Counted from the first letter of the stretch, positions 1 to 9,013 are shown. The stretch is DNA of 64,000 bases from VRUE01 sp963753245 (GCA_963753245.1 CAVWBK010000006.1:87258-151257); one strand, 5' to 3'. A program made the numbers and translations. The notes: generated by a model from the letters alone, not told the origin.

Positions 1-827
1 AGATCAACATGGCCGGTGTCGCCGCGACCCTGCTTTTTTCCGCCGGCGGCGCCGGCGGCATCGTCCTCACCTACTGGGCCCTGCGAAAGGCGGGCATGCG
101 TCGCCACGATGTAGCGCGTCGCATGGTCGCCTTCATCACCCTTCACTACGCCTTTTACCCGATCGCCCTGATCGTCTTCGGTGTTCTGCTGCGGACGGGG
201 GTGATGCATGGCAAGGGCTCGATCGAGCTGACGATCGTGCCCGCCGGGGTAGCTGGGGCGCTGCTCATACTCGGCGTGCTGATCGCGCTGATCCCGCCCG
301 ACCTCGGCCCGCGCCTGGCGCCCTTTGCCCATGGCGCCCGGGCCCGAGCCCTGGTCGACCGCATCGCCAAAATCCCGGCCACCGTGGGGGAGGGTTTCCG
401 CTTCGCCGTCGGTCTCTTCGCTCACCCCTCCCGCGGCGGCCTCGCCGTGCTCGGCGCGGCTGGCTTTTGGGCGACCAGCATCGGCGTCCTCTGGGCCTCA
501 TTTCACGCGTTCGGCGTGCACGTGCCGCTCGCCGTTGTTGTCCAGGGCTTCTTCCTCGGCATGGTGGCCAATCTCTTCCCCCTCGCCCCAGCGGGGGTCG
601 GCGCCGTCGACGCTGGCCTGATCGCTGCCTTCGTCCTATTTGGGCTACCGGCCCACACGGTCTTCCCCGCGATTCTGATCTATCGCCTCATCGCGTTCTG
701 GTTGCCGATCCCACCCGGGATTATCGCCTTCCTCCAACTTCGCAAGACTGTGGGGCGCTGGGAACTGGAGGGGCGCCCAATCGACCGCGGCGGTGGCCGG
801 GGGGCGTTGACCGGCCCGGTACTATAA
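1..827 (+). CDS. Lysylphosphatidylglycerol synthase TM region-like (YbhN/UPF0104) membrane protein, 5' truncated
   Basis: The reading frame is open to the left edge, so the true start lies outside the window; the first internal ATG is at 9. The visible 270 residues hold about six hydrophobic segments. An SAGGAGG-containing stretch near the start resembles the conserved internal motif of the YbhN/flippase-like family, whose members are usually 300-350 aa, so roughly 60-90 N-terminal residues are missing. The family comprises polytopic inner-membrane proteins, some linked to lipid or aminoacyl-lipid transfer; no substrate can be assigned here. The C-terminal 25 residues are polar and glycine-rich, likely cytoplasmic. 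The gene ends 33 bases before the trxB start and may be co-transcribed with it. Confidence 0.75.
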   Translation, partial: INMAGVAATLLFSAGGAGGIVLTYWALRKAGMRRHDVARRMVAFITLHYAFYPIALIVFGVLLRTGVMHGKGSIELTIVPAGVAGALLILGVLIALIPPDLGPRLAPFAHGARARALVDRIAKIPATVGEGFRFAVGLFAHPSRGGLAVLGAAGFWATSIGVLWASFHAFGVHVPLAVVVQGFFLGMVANLFPLAPAGVGAVDAGLIAAFVLFGLPAHTVFPAILIYRLIAFWLPIPPGIIAFLQLRKTVGRWELEGRPIDRGGGRGALTGPVL

Positions 828-860
828 AAAGTAAAGTATTAGACTTTGAGGCGATCGAAT

Positions 861-1871
861 ATGACTGAGAAGAAGGTCGAGAACGTGATCATCGTCGGTG
901 GTGGCCCGGCCGGCTATACCGCTGCCCTCTACACCGCGCGGGCCAACCTCGAGCCCCTGGTCTTCGAGGGCTTCCACTGGGGTGGGCAGCTGCAGAACAC
1001 GACCGACGTGGAGAACTACCCCGGCTATCCCGAGGGGATCATGGGACCGGAGATGATGACCCAATTCCGCGCCCAGGCCGAGCGCTTCGGCACCCGCTTT
1101 GAGAGCGACGACGTCGACCGCGTTGAGCTCTCTGATGACGGCGGCGTCCACCGCGTCTATCTAGGCGATGAGGAGCACCTGGCAAAGACCGTGATCCTGG
1201 CGATGGGCGCTGAGCCGCGTCGCCTCGGGATTCCGGGCGAGCTCGAGCTGGGCGGCTGTGGCGTCTCCACCTGCGGTGTTTGCGATGGCGCCTTCTTTAA
1301 AGGTCGCAAGGTGATCGTGATCGGTGGCGGTGACTCCGCAATGGAGGATGCAATCTTCGTCTCCAAGTACGCGAGTGAGCTGACGATCGTCAACCGCCGA
1401 GACGAGTTCCGCGCTTCAAAGATCATGCGCGAGCGCGCCGCCGAGCGACCCAATATTGAGTTCAAGACGCCGTTTGTCGCCGAGGAGTTTGTCGGCGGCG
1501 ATGCCGGCAAACTCGAGTACGTGCGCCTGCGCAACGCTGAGACCGCAGAGACCGAGGACTTCGCCACCGAGGGCGCTTTCGTCGCGATCGGCCATATTCC
1601 CCGCTCGGAGGTCGTCGCAGGCCAGGTCCAGACCGATGAGGATGGCTACATCCTCACCCAGTCGGGATCGACGAAGACCAACCTGCCCGGCGTCTTCGCG
1701 GTCGGCGACGTCGTCGACCACACCTACCGCCAGGCGGTCACCGCTGCCGGCACTGGCTGCATGGGGGCTCTTGACGCCGAGTGGTATCTACGTGACACGC
1801 CGCCCTCGCCTGAGGCCCACTGGCAGCACGGCGGCGAGCCGGTCGAGGTCGCACCGACACCCGGTTCCTAG
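861..1871 (+). CDS. trxB: Thioredoxin reductase (NADPH)
   Basis: 336 aa, the normal length for bacterial TrxB, a cytoplasmic flavoenzyme that reduces thioredoxin with NADPH. Visible motifs in order: FAD-binding GGGPAGY (residues 13-19), redox-active CGVC (C138, C141) in STCGVCDGAFF, NADPH-binding GGGDSAMEDA, and the C-terminal FAD motif GVFAVGDVVDHTYRQA. The CxxC usually reads CATC; here it is CGVC, a tolerated variant. I chose ATG 861 rather than the in-frame TTG at 846, because GAGG at 848-851 is well spaced as a ribosome-binding site and the protein then begins just before the first FAD strand. The acidic and proline-rich tail after about residue 315 is non-conserved. Confidence 0.96.
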   Translation: MTEKKVENVIIVGGGPAGYTAALYTARANLEPLVFEGFHWGGQLQNTTDVENYPGYPEGIMGPEMMTQFRAQAERFGTRFESDDVDRVELSDDGGVHRVYLGDEEHLAKTVILAMGAEPRRLGIPGELELGGCGVSTCGVCDGAFFKGRKVIVIGGGDSAMEDAIFVSKYASELTIVNRRDEFRASKIMRERAAERPNIEFKTPFVAEEFVGGDAGKLEYVRLRNAETAETEDFATEGAFVAIGHIPRSEVVAGQVQTDEDGYILTQSGSTKTNLPGVFAVGDVVDHTYRQAVTAAGTGCMGALDAEWYLRDTPPSPEAHWQHGGEPVEVAPTPGS

Positions 1872-2028
1872 GTCACCCAGCACCGAGCGGTCGAGCGGCC
1901 ACGGTTGGGTTGGCGGCGATCCGGTGCCCAGCTGGCCATCGGTCTTCGGCTTGCTGGCCCGAGCTACCTCTGCAGAGCGTTCGTGCCTTGCGGACTCGTC
2001 TCTTTGGCTCCGACAAGAGCAGTTCTGC

Positions 2029-2514
2029 TCAGCCGACCAGCTTCTGCACGACAAAGGTGCGAGCCCCGCGCGGAGTGAGGACCTCGACAGGCTTTCCGAT
2101 CGCCGCATTCATCAGTGCCTGGCCAATCGGCGACTCCGCCGAAAGTCGGCCCTCGGCGAGGTTGGCCTCGGTCGAACCGACCAGGGTCCAGGTGTTGATC
2201 TCGCCGTTTGATTCGTCGAGCACCTCCGCGCTGCGGCCGAAGGCAAAGGTGTCGGCGGTGGCGTCATCGACTTCCACAACGACCGCGTTTTGCAGTCGTT
2301 CCCGCAGTCGTTTTATTCGCGTCTCCAGGTGTGCTTGGTCCTCTTTGGCGATGTGGTACTCGGCGTTCTCCTTGAGATCACCTTCCTCACGGGCAACCTT
2401 GATCCGCGCCGCCATCGCGACCCGGCGCGGCCCTTCGAGGTTGGCGATCTCCTCCCGCAGCGCCTCAATGCCCGCGGCGGTGATCGGCTCTCCGGAGCTG
2501 GTCTCGTTGCTCAT
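2029..2514 (-). CDS. greA: Transcription elongation factor GreA
   Basis: 161 aa. GreA binds the RNA polymerase secondary channel and stimulates cleavage of backtracked transcripts. The N-terminal half is the expected antiparallel coiled coil, with the acidic tip motif seen as REEGDLKENAEYHIAKEDQ (about residues 43-61); the D and E of this tip are the catalytic pair. The C-terminal half is the FKBP-like globular domain, with the signature SPIGQALMNAAIGKPVEVLTPRG. Start is ATG at 2514. It stands alone on the minus strand, divergent from the small zinc-finger gene that begins 50 bases away. Confidence 0.96.
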   Translation of the reverse strand: MSNETSSGEPITAAGIEALREEIANLEGPRRVAMAARIKVAREEGDLKENAEYHIAKEDQAHLETRIKRLRERLQNAVVVEVDDATADTFAFGRSAEVLDESNGEINTWTLVGSTEANLAEGRLSAESPIGQALMNAAIGKPVEVLTPRGARTFVVQKLVG

Positions 2515-2564
2515 TGAGAGCAGGCTAGAGGACCGGACGGAGGGGCCGATGCTAGGCTCACCCG

Positions 2565-2840
2565 GTGGCTGCAGAATGCACCCATCTCGGCACTATTGAG
2601 CGGCTCGAGGTTCCCAACGAGGTCGCCGGTTGCGAGGAGTGCCTGGCCCTCGGAATGACCTGGGTCCATCTGCGGATGTGCCAAGAGTGCGGTCACATCG
2701 GGTGCTGTGACAACTCGCAGGGCAAACACGCGACCGCCCACTTCACCCAGACCGGCCACCCGATCATTCGCTCAGCTGAGCCGGGCGAAGATTGGAGTTG
2801 GTGCTATCTGGACGAGATCACCTTCCGACTCGAGCACTGA
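2565..2840 (+). CDS. UBP-type zinc finger domain protein
   Basis: 91 aa, GTG start. Almost the entire protein is one UBP-type (ubiquitin-hydrolase-like) zinc finger: CTHL near the N-terminus, CEEC, CQECGHIGCCDNSQGKHATAHF, then a GHPI segment and the final W-C-Y core. These supply the Cys and His ligands expected for the cross-brace zinc fold. In eukaryotes this domain binds the free C-terminus of ubiquitin. Actinobacteria carry stand-alone copies of unknown partner, so no function beyond zinc binding is claimed. It sits between greA (divergent) and the beta-oxidation operon (convergent, 7 bases away). Confidence 0.85.
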   Translation: MAAECTHLGTIERLEVPNEVAGCEECLALGMTWVHLRMCQECGHIGCCDNSQGKHATAHFTQTGHPIIRSAEPGEDWSWCYLDEITFRLEH

Positions 2841-2847
2841 GCTGCGC

Positions 2848-4095
2848 TCAAGCCTCGGCGGCCCTGGCGATCAGGCCCGGCGCTGGTGCGTAGGCGTCCC
2901 CGTGGGACTGACCTAGTTCCTCGAGTAGCTCCAGGGCGCGACGCGCACCGATCAGTTCGGTGAACTCGACCGGGCCGACGGGCCAGTTGAAGCCAAGCCG
3001 CATCGCCGTGTCCATGTCCGCCGGCGAGCCCACCCCCTCGTCCAGAGCGAAGGCGGTCTCGTTTGCTATCTGGGCGAGCATACGAGGGACGATCTCGGTT
3101 CCCGCGGGGTCGATCCTGGTCAGTTCGTCAGGATCCAGGGTCGGTGCATCAATTCCCAGATCACGGTCCTGCTCGCGATGGGGGCCGGGGCTCTCGTAGG
3201 AGTAAAAGCCCTTGCCGTTCTTGCGCCCTCGAAGTCCTTCGCCGACCATCCGCTCCTGGATCGAGCTCGGACGCCAGCGCTCTGGCTCGCCGCCCTGGGC
3301 GTAGAAGGAGCGGGCCACGCTGAGATTGACGTCGAGGCCGATCAGGTCGATCAGCTCGAACGGCCCCATTTTGAAGCCGCCGCCAAGGCGCAGGACGCGG
3401 TCGATCGTGGGTGCGTCGGCCACCCCGTCGGCCAGCATCCGCAGCGCCTCGAGTGAGTAGGGGCGGGCGAGCCGATTGGCGATGAAGCCGGGGCTGTCCT
3501 TAGCGCGGATCGGGGTGCGTCCCATCCGCCTGCCGACCGCGGCGGTTGCCTCCAGCGCCCGCGTGGAGGACGCGGCGGTCGCGACCACCTCGACCAGTTT
3601 CATCAGCGCCGGAGGATTGAAGAAATGCATGCCGACCACCCGCTCAGGGCCCGGAGTCTTGGCCCCGATCGCGCTGACCGCCAGCGAGGAGGTGTTGCTC
3701 GCGAGGATCGCCTCGGGGGCGCAGACTCGGGCCAGCTCGCCGAAGAGCCCACGCTTTAGGTCGAGGTCCTCTGGGGCCGCCTCGATCACGAGTTCGCAAC
3801 CGGCCAAATCGCTCAGCTCCGGGACCCCCTTCAGGCGAGCGCCAGCCGCCTCGGCCTCCTCGGTGCTCCACATCTCGCGGCGCACGCCCTTGCCCAGAGA
3901 CTCCAGAACCCGCTTGGTACCGGCCTGCAATGCGGTTGGGTCAGGGTCCTGGATCAGTGTCTCGTAGCCGCCGAGGCAGGCGAGTTGAGCAATCCCGGCC
4001 CCCATGGTCCCCGCGCCGAGAACCCCGACCCGGGCCACCGCTCGATCGGAGGAAGAGCCCATCTCGGCTTTGCTCTCAGTTCGCTCAGCGCTCAT
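2848..4095 (-). CDS. 3-hydroxyacyl-CoA dehydrogenase
   Basis: 415 aa. It oxidises L-3-hydroxyacyl-CoA to 3-ketoacyl-CoA with NAD, the third step of beta-oxidation. The N-terminal Rossmann domain shows VGVLGAGTMGAGIAQLA, and the catalytic region shows GMHFFNPPALMKLVEVV. Two consecutive 3HCDH C-terminal domains follow (first around SPGFIANRLARPYSLEALRM, second around RMLAQIANETAFALDEGVGS). This makes it longer than the single-domain 280-aa butyryl-type enzyme and similar to PaaH-like stand-alone enzymes. It is the last gene of the operon; its ATG overlaps the enoyl-CoA hydratase stop by 4 bases, implying translational coupling. Confidence 0.93.
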   Translation of the reverse strand: MSAERTESKAEMGSSSDRAVARVGVLGAGTMGAGIAQLACLGGYETLIQDPDPTALQAGTKRVLESLGKGVRREMWSTEEAEAAGARLKGVPELSDLAGCELVIEAAPEDLDLKRGLFGELARVCAPEAILASNTSSLAVSAIGAKTPGPERVVGMHFFNPPALMKLVEVVATAASSTRALEATAAVGRRMGRTPIRAKDSPGFIANRLARPYSLEALRMLADGVADAPTIDRVLRLGGGFKMGPFELIDLIGLDVNLSVARSFYAQGGEPERWRPSSIQERMVGEGLRGRKNGKGFYSYESPGPHREQDRDLGIDAPTLDPDELTRIDPAGTEIVPRMLAQIANETAFALDEGVGSPADMDTAMRLGFNWPVGPVEFTELIGARRALELLEELGQSHGDAYAPAPGLIARAAEA

Positions 4096-4862
4096 TTGCC
4101 CTCGAACCTCGGTTTGCGCTTCTCGAGGAAGGCCCGCATGCCCTCGACCCGGTCCTCGGTCGCCATCGCCAGCTCATAGAGACGACGCTCCTCCTCGAGG
4201 CCGGCGCTGATCGTCGTCTCATCGGCGGCGATCACGGCCTGTTTGGCGAGGCGCGCCGCGATCGGCGGTTGCTCTGCGACATCACTTGCCAGCGCCAGGG
4301 CGGCCTCCAGCCAACCCTCGCCGTCGACCACCCGGTTGACGAAGCCCAGCTCACGCCCCTCGGCGGCATCGACGCGGCGGCCGGTGAGGATCAACTCCAT
4401 CGCCCGTTGCTTGCCGAGCACCCGTGCCAGACGCTGGCTGCCGCCGCCGCCGGGAATGATTCCCAGGTTGATCTCGGGCTGGCCGAAGACGGCCGTCTCC
4501 GAGGCGACGATCATGTCGCAGGCCAGCGCCAGCTCGCAGCCACCGCCGAGGGCCCAGCCGGAGACCGCGGCCACCAGCGGCGTCCTTACCGCCGCAAGCT
4601 TTTTCCAAAAGCCCGCCGCCGGGTGGTAGAGAGCCTCGGCGAAGCTGCGCTCGCTCATTGCCTTGATATCCGCACCGGCGGCGAAGACCTTCTTCGAGCC
4701 GGCGATCACGATACAGCGCACCGCGGGGTCGGGATCGAGCCGCTCCAGCTCGCCGGCGAGCTTTGTCATCAGCTCCGGCGAGAGCGCGTTGCGCGCCTCG
4801 GGTCGGTTGAGGCGCAGGAGCGCGACGTGCCCGTCAAGGCTGGTTTCGACCAGGTCGCCCAT
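4092..4862 (-). CDS. Enoyl-CoA hydratase
   Basis: 256 aa crotonase-family enzyme, which hydrates trans-2-enoyl-CoA to 3-hydroxyacyl-CoA. Seen: FAAGADIKAM (oxyanion-hole and CoA region), the SGWALGGGCELALACDM segment, and EINLGIIPGGGGSQRLARVLG; these match active hydratases of the EchA/FadB type. I placed the start at ATG 4862 (MGDLVETSLDG). An upstream extension in the same frame is arginine-rich and overlaps the acyl-CoA dehydrogenase gene, so it is not protein. It begins 2 bases after the dehydrogenase stop and overlaps the next gene by 4 bases. Confidence 0.94.
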   Translation of the reverse strand: MGDLVETSLDGHVALLRLNRPEARNALSPELMTKLAGELERLDPDPAVRCIVIAGSKKVFAAGADIKAMSERSFAEALYHPAAGFWKKLAAVRTPLVAAVSGWALGGGCELALACDMIVASETAVFGQPEINLGIIPGGGGSQRLARVLGKQRAMELILTGRRVDAAEGRELGFVNRVVDGEGWLEAALALASDVAEQPPIAARLAKQAVIAADETTISAGLEEERRLYELAMATEDRVEGMRAFLEKRKPRFEGK

Positions 4863-4864
4863 CG

Positions 4865-6025
4865 CTACAGCGGCGTCATCGCGTTGATCCCGGTCGCCGC
4901 CCGTCCGATGATCAGCTTCTGGATCTGGGAGGTGCCCTCGTAGAGGGTCGTGACCCGGGCGTCGCGCAGGTAGCGCTCGACCGGGTAATCGTCGACGTAG
5001 CCGGCGCCGCCGTGGACCTGGATCGCCAGATTGGCGCACTCGACCGCCGACTCGGTCGCGTAGAGCTTGGCGACCGAGGTCTCGGTGGTGTTCGGCTTCT
5101 TTTCGTCCTTAAGGACGCCCGCCCGGTAGACCAGCATTCGACTGGCGTCGCGCTTCAGAATCATGTCGGCGATCATCTCCTGGACGAGCTGAAAGCGGGC
5201 CAGGGGAACGCCGAACTGTTGGCGCTCCTTGGCATAGGCGACCGAGGCTTCCACGCAGCCTTCGCAGATCCCGACACAGCCGGCGGCGACGCTGTAGCGG
5301 CCATTGTCGAGGGCGCTCATCGCGACCTTGAAGCCGTCGCCGATCTCACCGAGCATCGCGTCATCCCCGACCTCGACCGAGTCGAGCGCGAGCTCCGCCG
5401 TGTCGGAGGAGCGCAGTCCGAGCTTGCCGTGGATCTCCTGGGTCGTGAAGCCCTCGCTCGCCGTTGGCACCAGGAAGCAGGCGAGACCCTTGTGTTTCCT
5501 CTCTGGGTCGGTCTGAGCGAAGATCAAGGCTACCTCGGAGAAGTTGCCGAGGCTGATCCACATCTTCTGGCCGGTGATCGACCAGCCGGAGTCGGTCTTC
5601 GTCGCCCTGGTACGTAGGTTTGCGGCGTCGGAGCCGGTGTCGGGCTCAGTTAGTCCGAAGCAGCCCAGCGACTCGCCCGAGCAGAGTTTTGGCAGCCACT
5701 TGTGTCTTTGCTCCTCGCTGCCCCAGCGCTCGATCGAGCCGGCGACCAGCGAGGTCTGCACGGAGACGACCGTGCGCGCCGAGGAGTCGGCACGGCCGAC
5801 CTGTTCGACGATCAGCCCGTAGCCGAGGTAGTCGAGGCCGCGGCCGCCGTACTCTTCGGCAACCGGCGCCCCCAGGTAGCCAACCTCGCCAAGCTTGCTG
5901 GCCAGCTCGCGGTCAAAGCGTGCCGCCCGGTCGTTCTCTTTGACCCGCGGCACGATCTCCTTATCGGCGAATTCCCGCGCCGCCTCGGAGATCAGCTTCT
6001 GCTCGTCGCTCAACTGGAAGTCCAT
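4865..6025 (-). CDS. Acyl-CoA dehydrogenase
   Basis: 386 aa, the full length of the ACAD family. It introduces the trans-2 double bond into acyl-CoA using FAD. Conserved parts: FGLTEPDTGSDA (FAD/substrate-binding), GQKMWISLGNFSEVALIFAQ, the C-terminal QVHGGAGYVDDYPVERYLRD, and YEGTSQIQKLIIGR, where the glutamate of YEGT is the position of the catalytic base in short- and medium-chain enzymes. It is the first of three adjacent beta-oxidation genes at the distal end of the operon and begins 32 bases after the aminotransferase gene. Confidence 0.95.
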   Translation of the reverse strand: MDFQLSDEQKLISEAAREFADKEIVPRVKENDRAARFDRELASKLGEVGYLGAPVAEEYGGRGLDYLGYGLIVEQVGRADSSARTVVSVQTSLVAGSIERWGSEEQRHKWLPKLCSGESLGCFGLTEPDTGSDAANLRTRATKTDSGWSITGQKMWISLGNFSEVALIFAQTDPERKHKGLACFLVPTASEGFTTQEIHGKLGLRSSDTAELALDSVEVGDDAMLGEIGDGFKVAMSALDNGRYSVAAGCVGICEGCVEASVAYAKERQQFGVPLARFQLVQEMIADMILKRDASRMLVYRAGVLKDEKKPNTTETSVAKLYATESAVECANLAIQVHGGAGYVDDYPVERYLRDARVTTLYEGTSQIQKLIIGRAATGINAMTPL

Positions 6026-6057
6026 CTCGCCCTTCTTTCTCTGTTCCTTTATTCAAG

Positions 6058-6849
6058 TCAAAGCTCGCGGCTGAGCACCTGGGCGAAGGCCGCCTTGGCC
6101 TCGCGGGTGCGCGGGCCGGGAGCCTCGGCCAGCGCGCGGTCGTCGATCGCGACGACGGCCTGGATCTCGCGCGTGGTGGAAGCGAGGAAGGCCTCGCCGG
6201 CGCCCTGCAGGTCGGCGATCGGCCACTCGCCCTCCTCGACGACGAGTTCCCTGATCAGCCGGTCGCGGGTGATCGACTCGAGCACAGGGGCGCCGAGCGC
6301 GGTCGTGCGCAGGGCACTGCTCTGTGGCGAGACCCAGAAGATCGAAGAGGTCGGCGGCTCGAGCACCGTGCCGTCGGGGCGGACCAGCACCGCCTCATCG
6401 GCGCCGCGCGATTTGGCGATCCGGGTCGCCTGCATGTTGGCGGCATAGGAGAGCGACTTGACCCCATTGAGGATGACGCTCGGCGAGTAGGTGACGGTCG
6501 CGAGCCTGACGCTCTCGGTGTGGGCGGGGATCGGCTCGGTGGCCGCGATCCGGCGTCCGCCGCGGGTGACGATCAGCCGCAGCTGCCCGTCGCCATCGCC
6601 GAACTCGGTGATCAGGGCCTCGATCTCGGCCTCCAGCACCGCGCGGTCGAACTCGAGCTCGATCATCGCGGCGGAGCGCTGCAGGCGGCTGAGGTGATCG
6701 CTAAGCGCGAACGGCTTCCCGGCGTAGAGGCGGATCACCTCGAAGGCGCCGTCACCGCGGTAGAGACCGTCGTCGTTGAGCGGCACCGTCGCCGCGCTCG
6801 TCGGCGACACCGTTCCGTCGACGCTCGCCAACTCTCTGAATTCACTCAT
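6058..6849 (-). CDS. Class IV aminotransferase (branched-chain aminotransferase / aminodeoxychorismate lyase family)
   Basis: 263 aa PLP-fold IV enzyme. The Schiff-base lysine is the K of GVKSLSY (about K131); other signatures are YRGDGAFEVIRLYAGKPFAL near the N-terminus and GADEAVLVRPDGTVLEPPTSSIF. Members are BCAT, D-alanine aminotransferase or 4-amino-4-deoxychorismate lyase, and length and motifs do not separate them with certainty; the short length and the KSLSY motif lean towards the lyase (folate) type. ATG at 6849 is preferred (6852 is also ATG). Its place inside a beta-oxidation operon is odd; it may simply share the transcript. Confidence 0.85.
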   Translation of the reverse strand: MSEFRELASVDGTVSPTSAATVPLNDDGLYRGDGAFEVIRLYAGKPFALSDHLSRLQRSAAMIELEFDRAVLEAEIEALITEFGDGDGQLRLIVTRGGRRIAATEPIPAHTESVRLATVTYSPSVILNGVKSLSYAANMQATRIAKSRGADEAVLVRPDGTVLEPPTSSIFWVSPQSSALRTTALGAPVLESITRDRLIRELVVEEGEWPIADLQGAGEAFLASTTREIQAVVAIDDRALAEAPGPRTREAKAAFAQVLSREL

Positions 6850-6869
6850 CATCCGCGCGGCGAGGCTAT

Positions 6870-7817
6870 CTAAGACCGCTCCGACGGCCCCTCGCCGGAC
6901 TCCTCTTGCCAGGCCTGCCTGAGCTTCTTGGGAGTCTTGGTCTTGCCGGTCCAGCCGCGGGTTTCGCCACTTTGCCAGTAGTTCATTCGATCGGGCGAGG
7001 CGGGGTCGATGTACCAACCCTTGGGTCGCTCCGCGTCGGTGTAATTCCGCGGGTCGAGCGAGTGCTCGGTCTCCGGCCTCGCGCCCTCGGAGAGGCCCGG
7101 CGTCACGTCGACCGCCGGTCGCCGCTCCTCGCGGGCGCGGAGCTCGAAGTAGAGCTGCGCCGTCGCCAGAGCCGCGAAGGACGAGGCGAGGACGCGGACG
7201 GCCACGCCGACCAGGAAGGAGGCAGCAGTGGTGGTTGTGTGGCTGAAGCCGAGGCTGATCGCGAGACTGGGGATGGTGACGATGAGACCCAGATAGAGGG
7301 CGAAGACGATCAGCTTGCCGTAGTTGCCTCTGGTCAACTCAGCGCTGCGGCGAAGCGCCGGCAACCAGCCCTCGTCCTCGATCGCAGCGGCCTGGGCGAC
7401 GACGATCCAGCGCAGCGTGAGAAGGATTCCGGGGACGATCAGGGCGAGGAAGCCGATCGCGGTCCCGAGCGCCGAAATGATCGAGGCGGCGACAACAACG
7501 GGCAGCACGCGCAACCCCCGGATCGCGACGGACAAGAGCTGCGGGACTCGGTCCTCCCTGGTATCGGCCACAGCGTGCACGTGCAGCGCCGAGACCAGCG
7601 GGCCGACTACAAGCCAGTCGATCCCGGTCAGTAGGGACGAAGAGCCGACGCCGAGTGAAGATTGTGCGAACGGACCCGTGCCCGTAATCAGCAGGACGAC
7701 GGTCTCGTAGGGAACGATGACCGCGGCGGCGAGGGCGAGAAAGAGCAGCGGGTAGCGCCGGTAGAGAGCAAACGCGCTGGACACCGGCAGGCGCGCGGAG
7801 AGGGACTCGGTGCTCAC
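6870..7817 (-). CDS. Multi-pass membrane protein with C-terminal DUF2510-like domain
   Basis: 315 aa. About six hydrophobic segments occupy residues 20-230, resembling the membrane domain seen in actinobacterial glycerophosphoryl-diester-phosphodiesterase-type and DUF7847-like proteins. A cytoplasmic tail follows with a WY-D-P...WT pattern (PKGWYIDPASPDRMNYWQSG...RGWTGK), which looks like the short DUF2510 domain often fused to actinobacterial membrane proteins. No catalytic motif is visible. The start overlaps the thiolase stop by 4 bases and the stop lies 20 bases before the aminotransferase, so it is an integral operon member. Function unknown; a role in membrane partitioning or export of acyl compounds would be speculation. 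Confidence 0.7.
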   Translation of the reverse strand: MSTESLSARLPVSSAFALYRRYPLLFLALAAAVIVPYETVVLLITGTGPFAQSSLGVGSSSLLTGIDWLVVGPLVSALHVHAVADTREDRVPQLLSVAIRGLRVLPVVVAASIISALGTAIGFLALIVPGILLTLRWIVVAQAAAIEDEGWLPALRRSAELTRGNYGKLIVFALYLGLIVTIPSLAISLGFSHTTTTAASFLVGVAVRVLASSFAALATAQLYFELRAREERRPAVDVTPGLSEGARPETEHSLDPRNYTDAERPKGWYIDPASPDRMNYWQSGETRGWTGKTKTPKKLRQAWQEESGEGPSERS

Positions 7818-9013
7818 GCAGCTTCAAAGACGGTGGCGAGGCCCTGGCCGACGCCGACACACATCGACGCGATCCCGTACTTGCCGCCGCGGCGGCGCAA
7901 CTCGCGGACCAGCGTGGTCGCAAGGCGGGCGCCGGAGCAACCTAGGGGGTGGCCGAGGGCGATCGCGCCGCCATTGACGTTTAGCTTCTCCTCCTCGATA
8001 CCCAACTCGCGGGCGCAGGCCAATACCTGGGAGGCGAAGGCCTCGTTTAGCTCGATCAGGTCGATCTGCTCGAGCGAGAGGCCGGCGGCGGCAAGGGCAC
8101 GGGGGATAGCGAGCGCTGGTCCGATTCCCATGAAGGCGGGGTCGACGCCTGCCACACCGAAAGCGAGGACGCGCGCCAGCGGCTCGGCGCCGATCTGCTC
8201 GGCTCCGGCTTCGGAGGCGATCAGCGTGCAGGCGGCGCCGTCATTGAGGGTCGAGGCATTGCCGGCGGTGACCGTGCCGCCCTCGCGGAAGGCTGGGCGC
8301 AGTCTGGCCATTTTCTGCATAGAGGCGTCAGCGCGAGGTCCCTCGTCGGCCTCAACGAGCATTGTCTCCCGTCCCCTGGGGGCCTCGATCGGGGCGATCT
8401 CCTCGGCGAATACGCCTCGCTCGGTGGCGGCGACCGCGCGCTGGTGGCTGCGCAGGCCAAAGGCGTCCTGGTCCTCGCGACTGATCCGATAGCGCTCGGC
8501 GACGTTCTCACCGGTCTCGCCCATCGCTTCGGTGGAGACGCCGAGCTCGGCCATGCGCGGGTTGACGAAGCGCCAGCCGAGGGTGGTGTCGTGCATCGTC
8601 TGCGGGCCGCGCGGGAGGCCTTGCTCGGGCTTGCCTACGACCCAGGGTGCGCGACTCATCGACTCGACCCCACCGCCGAGATAGAAGTCGCCCTCGCCGA
8701 GCTTGACCGCGCGCGCGGCGCAATTGATCGCCTCCAGCCCCGAGGCACAGAGCCGGTTGACGGTGGCGCCGGGAACGCTGGCGGGGAGGCCGGCAAGCAG
8801 GGCCGCCATGCGGGCCACGTCGCGGTTGTCCTCGCCCGATTGGTTCGCGGCGCCGAGGTAGACATCGGTGACCCGCTCCGGATCCACCCCGGTGCGCTCG
8901 ATGAGCGCGGCGATCGTGTGGGCGGCCAGATCGTCGGGGCGAACGCCGGCCAGGGCACCTCGATAGGAGCCCATCGGCGTGCGGATCGCGTCTACCAGGT
9001 AAGCGTCGGCCAC
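7814..9013 (-). CDS. Acetyl-CoA acetyltransferase / 3-ketoacyl-CoA thiolase
   Basis: 399 aa thiolase, the thiolytic last step of beta-oxidation or the reverse condensation. The nucleophilic cysteine lies in NRLCASGLEAI (about C90). The other conserved blocks are ELNEAFASQV, NVNGGAIALGHPLGCSGAR (catalytic His) and SMCVGVGQGLA (second catalytic Cys), all intact. It opens the minus-strand operon of six genes ending at 2848. The divergent small membrane gene starts 60 bases away, so the promoter must lie within about 9014-9073. Confidence 0.95.
   Translation of the reverse strand: MADAYLVDAIRTPMGSYRGALAGVRPDDLAAHTIAALIERTGVDPERVTDVYLGAANQSGEDNRDVARMAALLAGLPASVPGATVNRLCASGLEAINCAARAVKLGEGDFYLGGGVESMSRAPWVVGKPEQGLPRGPQTMHDTTLGWRFVNPRMAELGVSTEAMGETGENVAERYRISREDQDAFGLRSHQRAVAATERGVFAEEIAPIEAPRGRETMLVEADEGPRADASMQKMARLRPAFREGGTVTAGNASTLNDGAACTLIASEAGAEQIGAEPLARVLAFGVAGVDPAFMGIGPALAIPRALAAAGLSLEQIDLIELNEAFASQVLACARELGIEEEKLNVNGGAIALGHPLGCSGARLATTLVRELRRRGGKYGIASMCVGVGQGLATVFEAA

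Noticed and set aside
4863..5039. N-terminal extension of the enoyl-CoA hydratase frame
   Set aside because: Arginine-rich shadow of the acyl-CoA dehydrogenase gene; the crotonase fold begins right at ATG 4862.
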